A stretch of DNA of 64,000 bases, from positions 186,001 through 250,000 of the forward strand of contig JAFQYG010000002.1 in the NCBI GenBank assembly GCA_017406565.1. The letters are read 5' to 3'. The stretch is from Candidatus Saccharimonadota bacterium (GTDB taxonomy: Bacteria; Patescibacteriota; Saccharimonadia; Saccharimonadales; Saccharimonadaceae). The notes below the pieces were generated by a model. That model saw only the letters and a list, made by a program, of their open reading frames with translations. It was not told the origin of the DNA and did not search any database. Shown here piece after piece: positions 45,871-54,658 of this stretch (within the stretch, counting starts at the first letter, position 1; each line of letters begins with the position of its first letter). Position numbers and translations under genes: made by a program.

Positions 45871-46632
45871 CTATTTTAAGTATTTAGGATTGATTCTGAC
45901 CGATTTTGTATTGAGTTCAAAAAGATCATCTATTCCGGCGATATTACGGATGCGTTCGTTAAGGCGTTTTAAGACCTCGTAGACGCGGTGCCAGTCCGAA
46001 GGGCGTTCGTTGCCTATGTAATCGTATAAATCATCCCAGACGGTCTGAAAATCGCGTAATTCGTAAAGTTTTGTTGGGTCCTTAAACATGATTTCACAAA
46101 GAGCAGGAGTGAATGGCGCGTCTTCACGGAAACGTACGACTTTGTTGCCGACATGGATTGTGCGAGTCTTTGGGTCGTAGTTTACATTAATGTCTTTATC
46201 GTCGTCGTAGAAGAGTAGTTTGTGCCCGTCTTCGTATTCGCGCTCGATTTCTGGAATTATCTCGGCCAATGTCCTCACTTCAGCATCAAAGCTTAATGCG
46301 ATTTTCTCGTAGTAATCTGTGTCATTCGGAATTTGGGCTTTTGAATTCATATATTTGAAGATGAATCGTTGTGGCACGATATTGCAGAGCAGGTCTAGGC
46401 ATTTAAAACCCCAATCGTCGTAATACCTTTTGGCTTTTTCTTTGGGATTAGTTATATCTTCATGCCTGTCGCTGAGATAAATAAGTTCATAGTCGATATG
46501 TTCTAAGATGGATTGGTCGTCTTTGCCCGATTTTGAGAGTTCGGAAGTTTCATGGAATAAATTAGCAAAGTCGACTCCTTCGCGGTGAAGTTCGATCAAG
46601 TCGGTTACTAACTTTGTTACATTTTCAGGCAT
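45871..46632 (-). CDS. Unknown protein with C-terminal winged-helix-like domain
   Basis: A 253-aa acidic protein. The N-terminal 150 residues are helical and not recognised. The last 100 (IHVGNKVVRFREDAPFTPALCEIMFKDPTKLYELRDFQTVWDDLYDYI and on) look like a winged-helix DNA-binding domain of the response-regulator type. It may regulate genes on the element. ATG 46632 follows an in-frame ATG at 46644; both are possible. No ribosome site is strong. Confidence 0.55.
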   Translation of the reverse strand: MPENVTKLVTDLIELHREGVDFANLFHETSELSKSGKDDQSILEHIDYELIYLSDRHEDITNPKEKAKRYYDDWGFKCLDLLCNIVPQRFIFKYMNSKAQIPNDTDYYEKIALSFDAEVRTLAEIIPEIEREYEDGHKLLFYDDDKDINVNYDPKTRTIHVGNKVVRFREDAPFTPALCEIMFKDPTKLYELRDFQTVWDDLYDYIGNERPSDWHRVYEVLKRLNERIRNIAGIDDLFELNTKSVRINPKYLK

Positions 46633-46732
46633 TACAACTTCCAATTAGTTATCTATATTATACCATATCTTCTTGGGGTCGTAAGGTGTTAGGATGACTT
46701 GTAAAATATCTCAAAGTAAGGTTAAATTGGAC

Positions 46733-46838
46733 AACCCTGCAAAGGGATGCCGCAATTTTAACTAACCCACAACTGAATATTAACTTTAATCTAAAGTTGC
46801 TCTTTAATGGTCGGTGTTAGAAAAGACCTTGCAGGGTT
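46733..46838 (+). ncRNA. Candidate structured 5' leader
   Basis: AACCCTGCAAAGG (46733-46745) pairs with CCTTGCAGGGTT (46827-46838) with one bulge, closing about 80 nt. Inside are hairpins AACTTTA/TAAAGTT (about 46782-46798) and GGTC/GACC (46809-46828). The outer stem ends three bases before the AGGAG ribosome site of the next gene, a good position for translational control. Confidence 0.4.
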
Positions 46839-46852
46839 TAAGGAGTATTTAT

Positions 46853-47203
46853 ATGAGTAATATTGGTATATGTGAATACGTTATCGGCGTAATTCACGAT
46901 AAAGATATCTGGTGCTATGTCGGCAGATACGACGCCAATGGCATGAAACTTAAGCCGAACGAGCAATATTCTTCGTTTTTAGTTGATGCTAAGCGTTACA
47001 ATGACGAAGATATTCTGCGAGAGGAGCTTGAATCTTTGCCTAAGACATTGACATATAAGATTCTAGAGCTTCAGCGTTGTCCGAAATGTACGAAAGAGTT
47101 TACGGAGCACCCTGCCTTATCTCGCGAGGATAACGAGACGGAGATTTGTCCGGAGTGCGGAGTTCGCGAGGCCGTAGAAGCATATCAAAAAGCCACCCGG
47201 TGA
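46853..47203 (+). CDS. Zinc-ribbon protein, element-encoded
   Basis: Unrecognised, 116 aa. The N-terminal half begins GICEYVIGVIHDKDIWCYVGRYD. The C-terminal half has CPKC and CPEC (about 75-105), a four-Cys zinc ribbon. It is probably a small DNA-, RNA- or protein-binding accessory factor. ATG 46853 is preceded by AGGAG at a proper distance. The candidate structured leader lies directly upstream, and a two-way terminator overlaps its stop. Confidence 0.6.
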   Translation: MSNIGICEYVIGVIHDKDIWCYVGRYDANGMKLKPNEQYSSFLVDAKRYNDEDILREELESLPKTLTYKILELQRCPKCTKEFTEHPALSREDNETEICPECGVREAVEAYQKATR

Positions 47204-47216
47204 GGGTGGTCTTTTT
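47191..47216. terminator. Bidirectional terminator
   Basis: GCCACCC and GGGTGGT form a 7-bp stem with A-run and T-run on either side, between the zinc-ribbon gene and the convergent hsdR. Confidence 0.8.
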
Positions 47217-50200
47217 ATGCGGTAATTGCGTCATGAAGAATTGAAACGGTGTATTTAATTGGTTCTACGTCGCCGCCAAACAATTCATTCCAATCGATAG
47301 ATTTAAATGGGTCTGTCTTTAGTAGATCGGCGAGTTCAATATCGCCGTTCTTTTGGACATATTTGACAATAACATTAATGAATTCTTGTTGTTTCGAATT
47401 AAGTTGATGAGCATTAAGGTATTCACCAAACTTTTTATTTACAGCATCCTGATCTATGCCTATCAAGCTACGCACAAATGCGGCAAGACTTTTACCATTT
47501 GCGTTCTCGTTATACTCGTCCTCTGAGCCTAAATCGAACCAAAGCAATTGCTTGAGTTTTTCGGCATCTTTTTGATCTAGTTTTTCGAGGTTGCGAATCT
47601 TTTCAATAGTTGCATCGTCGCCATTCTTCGTCAAGTAGTCAATTACGCGTTCCTTGTATGTGCGAATATCGATGACTGTACCATCTGGCTGGAAGTCTGG
47701 ATCTACGAGTTCATCGCTTACATCGATGTCGATCAATCTGAGTTCATCTCCGGTAATATACTTGATTAGTTCGCGTACGGAATCGCGTAGACGCTCTAAG
47801 TCTTTTACTTGTGGCTCGTTCCAGCTAGATTCATCATACAGCTCTTTAAGATCGTCTTTCTTGGCTTCAACTTGCGGAATAGTCATCTTATTTTGAAGAA
47901 GATATTGCGCTATTTCGCGTACTTTCTTTACATCGGCAGTCGCATAAGCTGGGGTATTCTTCAATATTGCTCTCTGAATTCTCATCATTCTAATATCAAA
48001 TGATAAGGCCTTAAAATCAGAGTCGGAACCGCCCTCAATGAGTGGTGCCACAAAAGTCTTCAGCTCATGAACGTTTACTGGAGTTAGAGCAAGCCATGCT
48101 TTATCATTGTTGTATTTATCGACATATTTCAAATTTTGACGCACAGCAATACGGTTGGTGCTTTTCTTCAAATCCTTAACAATATCGAGAAGTATACGTA
48201 CGGTTTTGTTGCGGTAGTCGCTGAGAAATTCATCTTCTTGGCTCTCGAAATCTTGAAGGCTATATGCGATTTCAGATCGGAGTGCGAAGATTCTTTGAGA
48301 AAGCGAAACCTTATCGCCAGCGCTAACTACTTCATTATGCTCAACTTGGAAATACTCAAAGTTATCACAATAATCAAAAATGAGGAATTTCTTTTTGTCG
48401 TTGCCTGGGCCAAATAAATCTGGGCAGAGACGCGTTCCGCGGCCGATCATCTGGACAAACTTGATCTTTGAACGTACTGGCTTAAAGAACATAAGGTTGG
48501 AAACGGCAGGAACATCAATACCTGTGTCAAGCATATCAACGGAAACAGCAATCCTAAACTCGTCATCGGTATCAAACTTAACTACTAGATCTTCGGCGTA
48601 GTTTACGGAATAGTCGACTAATTGGCAGGTGTTTGATGGAAGGTGAGGGTAAAGCTTCTTGAACTCATTAACGATCATCTCGGCGTGTTTGTGGTTGTAT
48701 GCGAAAATGATTGTTTTTCCAATTGTTTCGCCACCATTTACGCGGATGCCTTTTTCCATTAAATCTTCGAGCACACTACGGCAAGTATCTTCGTTAAAGA
48801 TGGAGCGGAAAATAGCATTTGCCGGAATTGTTAAGTCTGGCGTTTCGCGGTCGCCTTCAAGAAAATCGTCCAGCTGTTCGAGCTGATCTTCGTCTAACTC
48901 TTCGCGCTTAATACCTTGCGTCATAATACGAGAATGACGATTAATAACTTCATAGCCGACAAGGTAATGCTCTTTAATTGCGTCTTCTAGTGGATAGTCA
49001 AAAGTCGGCTCTCCAGATTCGCATTCGAATATTCCATATGTGCTACTTCCAACTTCGTCGCGCGGTGTAGCAGTAAAGCCGACAAGCAAGCTATCGAAAT
49101 ATGCGAAAATCGAAGCGTAGCGGTTAAAGATTGAGCGGTGCGCCTCATCAACAATAATCAAGTCGAAGCGTCCGGTCGAGAAATCTTTGTCTTCAGCGTC
49201 GATATAATTAATCATCGTTTGATAGGTGCAAAACATCAAACGGGCATTCATGTCTTTGTTCGCGTTTCCGCCTTCAGAAAGCTCGCAGATTGTCATATCA
49301 GGCAGAAGCTTTGCGTAGTTTCGTTTTGCCTGTTTAACGAGAGAAGTACGATCGGCTAAGAATAGAACATTCTTGATCCAGCCGTTTCTTGCCAAAATAT
49401 CCGTCAAAGCGATCGATACGCGCGTTTTACCGGTGCCAGTAGCCATGACTACTAGTCCGCGGCGATGATGCGCGTTAAAACGCTCACACATGCGCGTAAG
49501 GGCCATCTTTTGATATGGACGGCCAGCAATTTCGTCTTTTGCGGCCATATCGGTTATATTACCGCGATTTCGGCGCTGAATCATGCGCTCTAGTTCTTCA
49601 AGTGTATGGAAAGCCGTAACTTTACGATCTGGATAAACACCATCGATGACATGAGTTTCGTAACCGTTTGTATAGTAGATCACCGGTTTATAGCCGAACT
49701 TTTCCTTTAATGATTCGGCATAAAGGTCTGCCTGATGGCGGCCAATTTGCGGATCCTTTGAAGTCTTTTTCGCTTCGACAACAGCAAGTGGCTTGCCGGC
49801 GCGGTCGTAAAGCACGTAATCACAGTAACCAACACCTGCGTTGTTTGGCATATTGCCGACTTCTATTTCGATGCCAGCCTTGCCAGGAAGGGCAACGCCT
49901 TTTTGCGTTAGTACATCCCAACCGGCCTCGCGCAAATACATGTCGATATATGCCGCCCTAGTTTCAGCTTCCGAGAAATATTCTGGAGACTTCGTTGGCT
50001 CTTCAAAAGTGTTATTCTTGTTGTCCAAGAACTTTATGAAGTATTCCAGGTTATCTACGGCAATTTTTACATCTTTCTCACGAACTGGCTGATTATGTTC
50101 AGCACGAATACCTATAATACGAATAAAGTGAAGCGATTCAGTAACCTGATCGTCGTTTACATAGTTTCTTATTGGGGAGCAGTCAATCAGCTCAAGAAGA

Positions 50201-50349
50201 GAGTATTTTTTCTTTTTCTTAGCTGATTTCTCTGGAAAGATTTGTTCGAGTACTTCACGAAGAACTAGGCGTGACGCCTTAGCTTTCTCTTCCTTCGTAG
50301 GAAGTGCTCGAATTAGCTCGAGTCTTCCCATATAGCCGCTCGAAAACAT
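47215..50349 (-). CDS. hsdR: Type I restriction endonuclease subunit HsdR
   Basis: The 1044-aa motor and nuclease subunit. A DUF4145-like N-terminus (about 1-115) precedes the HsdR_N PD-(D/E)XK nuclease, with Asp177 (GYCDYVLY) and Glu192-x-Lys194 (VVEAK). The helicase follows with MATGTGKTR (301-309), DEAH (400-403), FTATPRDE and MIGRGTRLC, then an EcoEI-type C-terminal region. ATG 50349 (MFSSGYMG) gives a normal HsdR length and has TATAAT (50364-50359) nine bases upstream on this strand. The same frame is open upstream through hsdS3, so an HsdS-HsdR fusion of about 1400 aa is also possible. Confidence 0.88.
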   Translation of the reverse strand: MFSSGYMGRLELIRALPTKEEKAKASRLVLREVLEQIFPEKSAKKKKKYSLLELIDCSPIRNYVNDDQVTESLHFIRIIGIRAEHNQPVREKDVKIAVDNLEYFIKFLDNKNNTFEEPTKSPEYFSEAETRAAYIDMYLREAGWDVLTQKGVALPGKAGIEIEVGNMPNNAGVGYCDYVLYDRAGKPLAVVEAKKTSKDPQIGRHQADLYAESLKEKFGYKPVIYYTNGYETHVIDGVYPDRKVTAFHTLEELERMIQRRNRGNITDMAAKDEIAGRPYQKMALTRMCERFNAHHRRGLVVMATGTGKTRVSIALTDILARNGWIKNVLFLADRTSLVKQAKRNYAKLLPDMTICELSEGGNANKDMNARLMFCTYQTMINYIDAEDKDFSTGRFDLIIVDEAHRSIFNRYASIFAYFDSLLVGFTATPRDEVGSSTYGIFECESGEPTFDYPLEDAIKEHYLVGYEVINRHSRIMTQGIKREELDEDQLEQLDDFLEGDRETPDLTIPANAIFRSIFNEDTCRSVLEDLMEKGIRVNGGETIGKTIIFAYNHKHAEMIVNEFKKLYPHLPSNTCQLVDYSVNYAEDLVVKFDTDDEFRIAVSVDMLDTGIDVPAVSNLMFFKPVRSKIKFVQMIGRGTRLCPDLFGPGNDKKKFLIFDYCDNFEYFQVEHNEVVSAGDKVSLSQRIFALRSEIAYSLQDFESQEDEFLSDYRNKTVRILLDIVKDLKKSTNRIAVRQNLKYVDKYNNDKAWLALTPVNVHELKTFVAPLIEGGSDSDFKALSFDIRMMRIQRAILKNTPAYATADVKKVREIAQYLLQNKMTIPQVEAKKDDLKELYDESSWNEPQVKDLERLRDSVRELIKYITGDELRLIDIDVSDELVDPDFQPDGTVIDIRTYKERVIDYLTKNGDDATIEKIRNLEKLDQKDAEKLKQLLWFDLGSEDEYNENANGKSLAAFVRSLIGIDQDAVNKKFGEYLNAHQLNSKQQEFINVIVKYVQKNGDIELADLLKTDPFKSIDWNELFGGDVEPIKYTVSILHDAITA

Positions 50350-51408
50350 ATTACTTATATTATACCATAAACTGCATAAATTCATAAGGCTTATGATGGA
50401 TTTTTGAAGCGCAAATTTTGATTTGTCGACCTGAGCAACAAAGGCGGCGAACACATCAATGCTCGCTTTATCAGGAACTGGAAGTTTAACCTTATCGAGC
50501 ATATATCGAGTTATCTGGTTAATTGTTGTGGTTCCTGTAGATATTTGCGAACGAAATTCTGGCAACTGAAAATAAGTCATGAGATATGGGTAATAATCGC
50601 TTCGTATAATCATCATGAACGCGCCGAAGCTCATTTGTTCCTGAAGGTCGGGAATGAGTGCAACTTTCCCGACAAGCTTAGCACTACCGTTCCTTGAGCA
50701 CATCAGAATATCATTTTTCTTCACCATCTTTTTGTCGCCGATGTCGCATTTTACGCGGACAATGTCATTAAGATCTAACCGCATGCTTTGTATGTTGCTT
50801 GAACGCAAAACAATAGTTCCGTCATTTGACACGTCTGTCGGTTTATAAGTTAGCCCGTTCCAATATTCAGCTATGTCTGAAAGTGGTTTAATTGGGTATG
50901 TTTTTGAGTCGTTAAGCATCTCGACAAATCGGGCTTTGATGAGATTATCTAGATAGGAGATTTGTGCTTCTTTTTCGTCAATAATATTCTTAATCTTTTC
51001 AAGTTTTTCGCACGCGTCTTTTTGTTCTTTGATGCTAGGAAGTGTTATTTCCGCATCGGTAAGATTACCGAGCTTTATATACTTAATGACTCCGCCAATC
51101 GATAGCTTTCTCAGTTCTTGAATATATCGCGTCATGAAATGGTAGAGGTATGGAAGATGAAGTCTTCCGTCACCATTAGATTCAATAATGTATGTTCGCT
51201 GATATGCGTCAAATTTTCCGTTGTAATATTTAGCATTTAGATCGCCATTTCCAGCAACTAATACACATTCGCAATCATACGAATATGTCGATATTCGCAA
51301 CGGCTCTTTCGAACATGTAAAGAAAGGATATTCGCCATTTTCAGAAGCCGCATTAGCATCTAGTTTGCCGGTTCTAATCTTTGTTAACTCGCCAAGCTTA
51401 ACTTTCAT
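50350..51408 (-). CDS. HsdS3 specificity cassette, open into hsdR (no stop codon)
   Basis: About 353 residues of a type I specificity subunit: TRD1 with VKLGELTKIRTGKL, the central repeat KARFVEM (encoded at 50917-50940), TRD2 with KPLSDIAEYWNGLTY, and the 3' conserved VDKSKFALQKS. There is no stop; the frame continues into HsdR. The start is ATG 51408 with GAGGAAG upstream, inside the palindrome shared with hsdS2. It may be a silent TRD donor or a true fused HsdS-HsdR protein. It runs in the same direction as hsdS1. Confidence 0.8.
50411..50430 (-). repeat. Shufflon repeat C (in hsdS3)
   Basis: GCAAATTTTGATTTGTCGAC, identical at 53603-53622 (same orientation) and present as the reverse complement at 52494-52513. 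It encodes VDKSKFA. Confidence 0.85.
50917..50940 (-). repeat. Shufflon repeat B (in hsdS3)
   Basis: A 24-bp copy of the KARFVEM-coding repeat (core CGACAAATCGGGCTTTGAT), shared with 54055-54083 and inverted at 51973-52001. Confidence 0.85.
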
Positions 51409-51410
51409 AC

Positions 51411-51440
51411 TTCCTCTACAAATTCGAATTTGTAGAGGAA
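51411..51440. repeat. 30-bp perfect palindrome, shufflon repeat A
   Basis: A perfect inverted repeat centred on TTCGAA, between the divergent starts of hsdS2 and hsdS3. Its core ACAAATTCGAATTTGT (51418-51433) recurs at 54661-54676. Each arm carries a GAGGAA ribosome site for one of the two genes. Confidence 0.9.
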
Positions 51441-51443
51441 AAT

Positions 51444-52595
51444 ATGCAATATAAAACTCTAGATTCGTTATGTAAAGTCGCATCAGGCGGTACGCCATCA
51501 CGCTCAAAGAAAGAATACTGGGATGGCGGAGATATTCCTTGGATCAAGATTGGCAATATTAAAAGCAAAGTAGTCTCCAACGCTGACGAGTACATAACTG
51601 AAGCTGGCTTAAATAATTCATCGGCTAAATTATTTAAGAAAGGCACAATCCTGTATACGATTTTTGCCACATTGGGCGAAGTGGGCATCTTGGATTTTGA
51701 CGCTTGCACCAATCAGGCAATAGCTGGGATATCTATAGAAAAAACTGAAGAAATAACTACGGATTATCTGTATTATTACCTGAAGTCGAAAAAGGCCGAA
51801 GTCAACCAAATTGGTAGAGGCGTTGCTCAGAATAACATCAACCTATCGATCCTGCGCAAGTTCTCAATTCCGATGAGGGATATCGATGAGCAGAAGACTA
51901 TCGTCGATTCTCTTAATAAAGCAGAGTCAATTATCGAAAAACAGAAGCGACAATTAGAACAATTAGACGAGCTAATCAAAGCCCGATTTGTCGAGATGTT
52001 TAATAGAAATTTCAACAATACCGTTGAACTTGGTAATGTCTGTGATGTGCGCGACGGTACCCATGATTCGCCAAAGTATCACGACGAAGGCTACCCATTA
52101 GTAACGTCAAAGAATATTTGCGATGGGGAGATCGATTTTTCCACTTGTAATTTAATCCAGAAGGAAGATTACGACAAGATCAACAAGAGATCCAAGGTTG
52201 ATATTGGCGATATCTTAATGCCAATGATAGGCACCGTTGGTAATCCTATTATCGTAAATACCGACAAAGAATTTGCTATAAAAAACGTAGCATTAATTAA
52301 GTTCAAGGATGATACAGTAGCTCTTAATTCATTTATAAAAGCTCTACTTGAGTCTGACTATTTTGACAGAGCCGTACTTAGCAAAACAAAAGGCGGAACG
52401 CAAAAATTCATTTCGCTTGGTGACATTAGGAAATTAGAGTTTAATTTGCCGCCAATTGAATTACAAAAACAATTCGCCACCTTCGTCACACAGGTCGACA
52501 AATCAAAATTTGCGCTAAGCAATGAACTTGCGATGTGCAACTTTTACGTTCGTCTGGTTCACGATTGCGTAATGCATGGTTGTATCAATTTGTGA
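51444..52595 (+). CDS. HsdS2 specificity subunit in inverted (likely silent) orientation
   Basis: A 383-aa type I specificity subunit on the strand opposite to hsdM. TRD1 begins YKTLDSLCKVASGGTPSRSKK. The central coiled coil contains LIKARFVEMF, TRD2 begins ELGNVCDVRDGTHDSPKY, and the 3' block is TQVDKSKFAL. After that block the tail differs from HsdS1 and is read antisense through the last 81 nt of the tyrosine recombinase gene. No promoter is seen upstream other than the palindrome, so it should be expressed only after inversion places it behind hsdM. Confidence 0.88.
   Translation: MQYKTLDSLCKVASGGTPSRSKKEYWDGGDIPWIKIGNIKSKVVSNADEYITEAGLNNSSAKLFKKGTILYTIFATLGEVGILDFDACTNQAIAGISIEKTEEITTDYLYYYLKSKKAEVNQIGRGVAQNNINLSILRKFSIPMRDIDEQKTIVDSLNKAESIIEKQKRQLEQLDELIKARFVEMFNRNFNNTVELGNVCDVRDGTHDSPKYHDEGYPLVTSKNICDGEIDFSTCNLIQKEDYDKINKRSKVDIGDILMPMIGTVGNPIIVNTDKEFAIKNVALIKFKDDTVALNSFIKALLESDYFDRAVLSKTKGGTQKFISLGDIRKLEFNLPPIELQKQFATFVTQVDKSKFALSNELAMCNFYVRLVHDCVMHGCINL
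51973..52001 (+). repeat. Shufflon repeat B (in hsdS2)
   Basis: A 29-bp exact reverse complement of 54055-54083 in hsdS1; 24 bp of it also match 50917-50940. Confidence 0.88.
52494..52513 (+). repeat. Shufflon repeat C (in hsdS2)
   Basis: Reverse complement of GCAAATTTTGATTTGTCGAC. With hsdS3 the match extends to 26 bp. It lies one base from the recombinase stop codon. Confidence 0.85.
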
Positions 52596-53483
52596 ATGAC
52601 CTAGCAGTTTCTGAACTTGCTCGATTGGCATCCCTTTGTCGATTGCACGTGTCGCCATAGTCCGGCGGAATTTATGAGGGTGAACTTTATTTATGCCTAA
52701 TTCGCGTCCTAAGCGCCTCAGACGGATTTCTACGCCAGATATCTGTAATCTATCGTAAGGCGCGTCAAGCGTCACAAAAAGGGCAGGATTTGCGTCAGAG
52801 CGGCTATTTATGTAGCCCATTAGGTGTATCTTGGTTTTAGCATCGAAATATACGCGCCGCTCTTTGTCGCCTTTGCCGAAAACTATGCATTCGCGTTCTT
52901 CAAAGTCTATGTCGTCAATATTAAGTCTTACGAGCTCACCAATTCTAATTCCGGTCGAGTAGAGAAGGTCAATAATTGCCAGGTCGCGTAAGCTGCTGCA
53001 TCTGTCGCGCATTTTTTCGATTTCTTCGTCCGAGATTATTTCTTTCACGGTTTTTGTGGTTTTGATTTTATGGATCCTACGCATTGGGCTTTTAATGATA
53101 TAATCTTCTTCCTCAAGCCAAGTAAAGAAGCTCGAGATATTGCGGCGGATATTATCGATCGTGGTTTTGCTACAATCATTTAGACCTTGATAGTTCGCAA
53201 GGTAATCACGTATGTCGTCGGTGGTTACTTTACGTATCGGATCATCTATCTCGTCTAATAGCTTTTCTATGGTGGTCTTATAGTAGGATAAGGTCCGCTC
53301 GGAACATCCTTCAATCTTTTTGGCATTCAGAAACATCGACAGATAATTGTCGTTTGAAATGCCATTTATCGACCTCGTTTCTTTCGTTAGGCGCGAAACG
53401 AGCACACGTTGTAGTTTTTGTGACTGATTTGCGGTGAGATATTCGTCCATATCCACCAAAATATATTTAATGGTATCTTCCAT
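52515..53483 (-). CDS. Tyrosine recombinase of the hsdS shufflon
   Basis: A 322-aa XerC/D-like integrase. A SAM-like core-binding domain (about 40-140) precedes the catalytic domain with Arg180 (TGIRIGE), Lys204 (FGKGDKER), His270-x-x-Arg273 (HPHKFRR), His296 (LLGHSQ) and the nucleophile Tyr305 (TMHYA). Enzymes of this kind invert hsdS segments in phase-variable type I systems of Streptococcus and Bacteroides. It lies between oppositely directed hsdS genes bounded by inverted repeats, which strongly suggests the same role. Its 3' end overlaps hsdS2 antisense by 81 nt. Confidence 0.9.
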   Translation of the reverse strand: MEDTIKYILVDMDEYLTANQSQKLQRVLVSRLTKETRSINGISNDNYLSMFLNAKKIEGCSERTLSYYKTTIEKLLDEIDDPIRKVTTDDIRDYLANYQGLNDCSKTTIDNIRRNISSFFTWLEEEDYIIKSPMRRIHKIKTTKTVKEIISDEEIEKMRDRCSSLRDLAIIDLLYSTGIRIGELVRLNIDDIDFEERECIVFGKGDKERRVYFDAKTKIHLMGYINSRSDANPALFVTLDAPYDRLQISGVEIRLRRLGRELGINKVHPHKFRRTMATRAIDKGMPIEQVQKLLGHSQIDTTMHYAIVNQTNVKVAHRKFIA

Positions 53484-53535
53484 TAATAACTCCTTTTGTT
53501 AGATTAGAACCTCCACTAACAAAAGGAGATGCTTT

Positions 53536-54654
53536 CTAGCCAAAATACTCCTGCATCAAGCTATCGAATAATTGTTGAGTCTTTTCGAGAGACTTCTGTA
53601 CGGCAAATTTTGATTTGTCGACTTGGGCAACAAAGGTTGCAAATTGATTCTGTATATCGATTGGTGGTACTTGCATCTCTATGTTCAATAAATCTGCTTT
53701 AGTAGTGCTAGGAAGGACTGCCTGTTTATTGAGCCTAGAAAAATCAAACATCTTGCAAAACCAAAAGAAGTATAAATAATGGAGCTTATCACCAGGAATA
53801 ACACCAAAGGCGGTATCGACATTCCAAAATTTTTCTCTGACAAGCATGGGATTATTAATGGTACCTTTTCGGCCTACGATTATAGTATTCTCCGGGCATA
53901 AAAACTCGCTTGCTCTGGCCATCTCTCCACCAGTGCCATATACGGGATAGCCGCCACCTTTAACGGATACTTTCTTGTAATCCTTTCCATTCCTAATCGT
54001 AACAATATCGTTCCACTTTTGCTTTGGGTATATTGTTGATTTGTATATATCGCCAAACATCTCGACAAATCGGGCTTTGATTAATTCGTCATACTTCCCG
54101 ATGGACTCATTTTTCTTATCCATTATCCGAACTAGATAATCTAGTTTATTAACTAAATCGTTCTGACTTTTAATATCTATCAATGGAAATGTCATCTGCT
54201 TTAGGTGACTAGGACCATAATTTAATTGTGCGGAACCTGTAATTTGTTTGGCTAACTGTCTCTTAAAAGCATTCGATTTAAGGAAATACATGAAGTATCT
54301 AATATTTAATTTAGAATCATCTAGAGCTTTAAATCGAATCGTACTCGTATTCATGCATAGGGGTAACATTTCCTTTGTAATGAACCCCATTTTCTTATCA
54401 ATATAGTCAACCTTAATTCCCGAGCTCGCTACAATAAAATCGCCTTCATCACATAAGAAGTGTCTATATTTTCCATATGCCTCATCTTCGGAAATATATC
54501 TATCCGATGTAGACAAATCCACTTTCCCGTCAACTAAATTCGCAACATTCAAAAGTTTTACGCCCGATGTAGTGTATTGCGTATTCCTTACGCCAGGACC
54601 TTCCTGGAAGAATAGCATTTCTGGTATTTTGACTTCTTCTTTCTCGGCCATCAT
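53536..54654 (-). CDS. hsdS: HsdS1, expressed type I specificity subunit
   Basis: A 372-aa specificity subunit that selects the two halves of the DNA target. TRD1 (about 8-150) starts IPEMLFFQEGPGVRNTQY. The central conserved helix contains LIKARFVEMFGD (about 197-208). TRD2 (about 215-340) contains YPVYGTGG, and the C-terminal conserved helix is VDKSKFAVQKSLEKTQQLFDSLMQ. It starts four bases after the hsdM stop (GTG-type context ATGATGGCC), so it is the member expressed with HsdM in this orientation. All three shufflon repeats are present at its 5' end, middle and 3' end. Confidence 0.9.
   Translation of the reverse strand: MMAEKEEVKIPEMLFFQEGPGVRNTQYTTSGVKLLNVANLVDGKVDLSTSDRYISEDEAYGKYRHFLCDEGDFIVASSGIKVDYIDKKMGFITKEMLPLCMNTSTIRFKALDDSKLNIRYFMYFLKSNAFKRQLAKQITGSAQLNYGPSHLKQMTFPLIDIKSQNDLVNKLDYLVRIMDKKNESIGKYDELIKARFVEMFGDIYKSTIYPKQKWNDIVTIRNGKDYKKVSVKGGGYPVYGTGGEMARASEFLCPENTIIVGRKGTINNPMLVREKFWNVDTAFGVIPGDKLHYLYFFWFCKMFDFSRLNKQAVLPSTTKADLLNIEMQVPPIDIQNQFATFVAQVDKSKFAVQKSLEKTQQLFDSLMQEYFG
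53603..53622 (-). repeat. Shufflon repeat C (in hsdS1)
   Basis: GCAAATTTTGATTTGTCGAC, inverted relative to 52494-52513. Confidence 0.85.
54055..54083 (-). repeat. Shufflon repeat B (in hsdS1)
   Basis: 29 bp, exact inverted match to 51973-52001; codes for the IKARFVEMF stretch. Confidence 0.88.
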
Positions 54655-54658
54655 ATAC

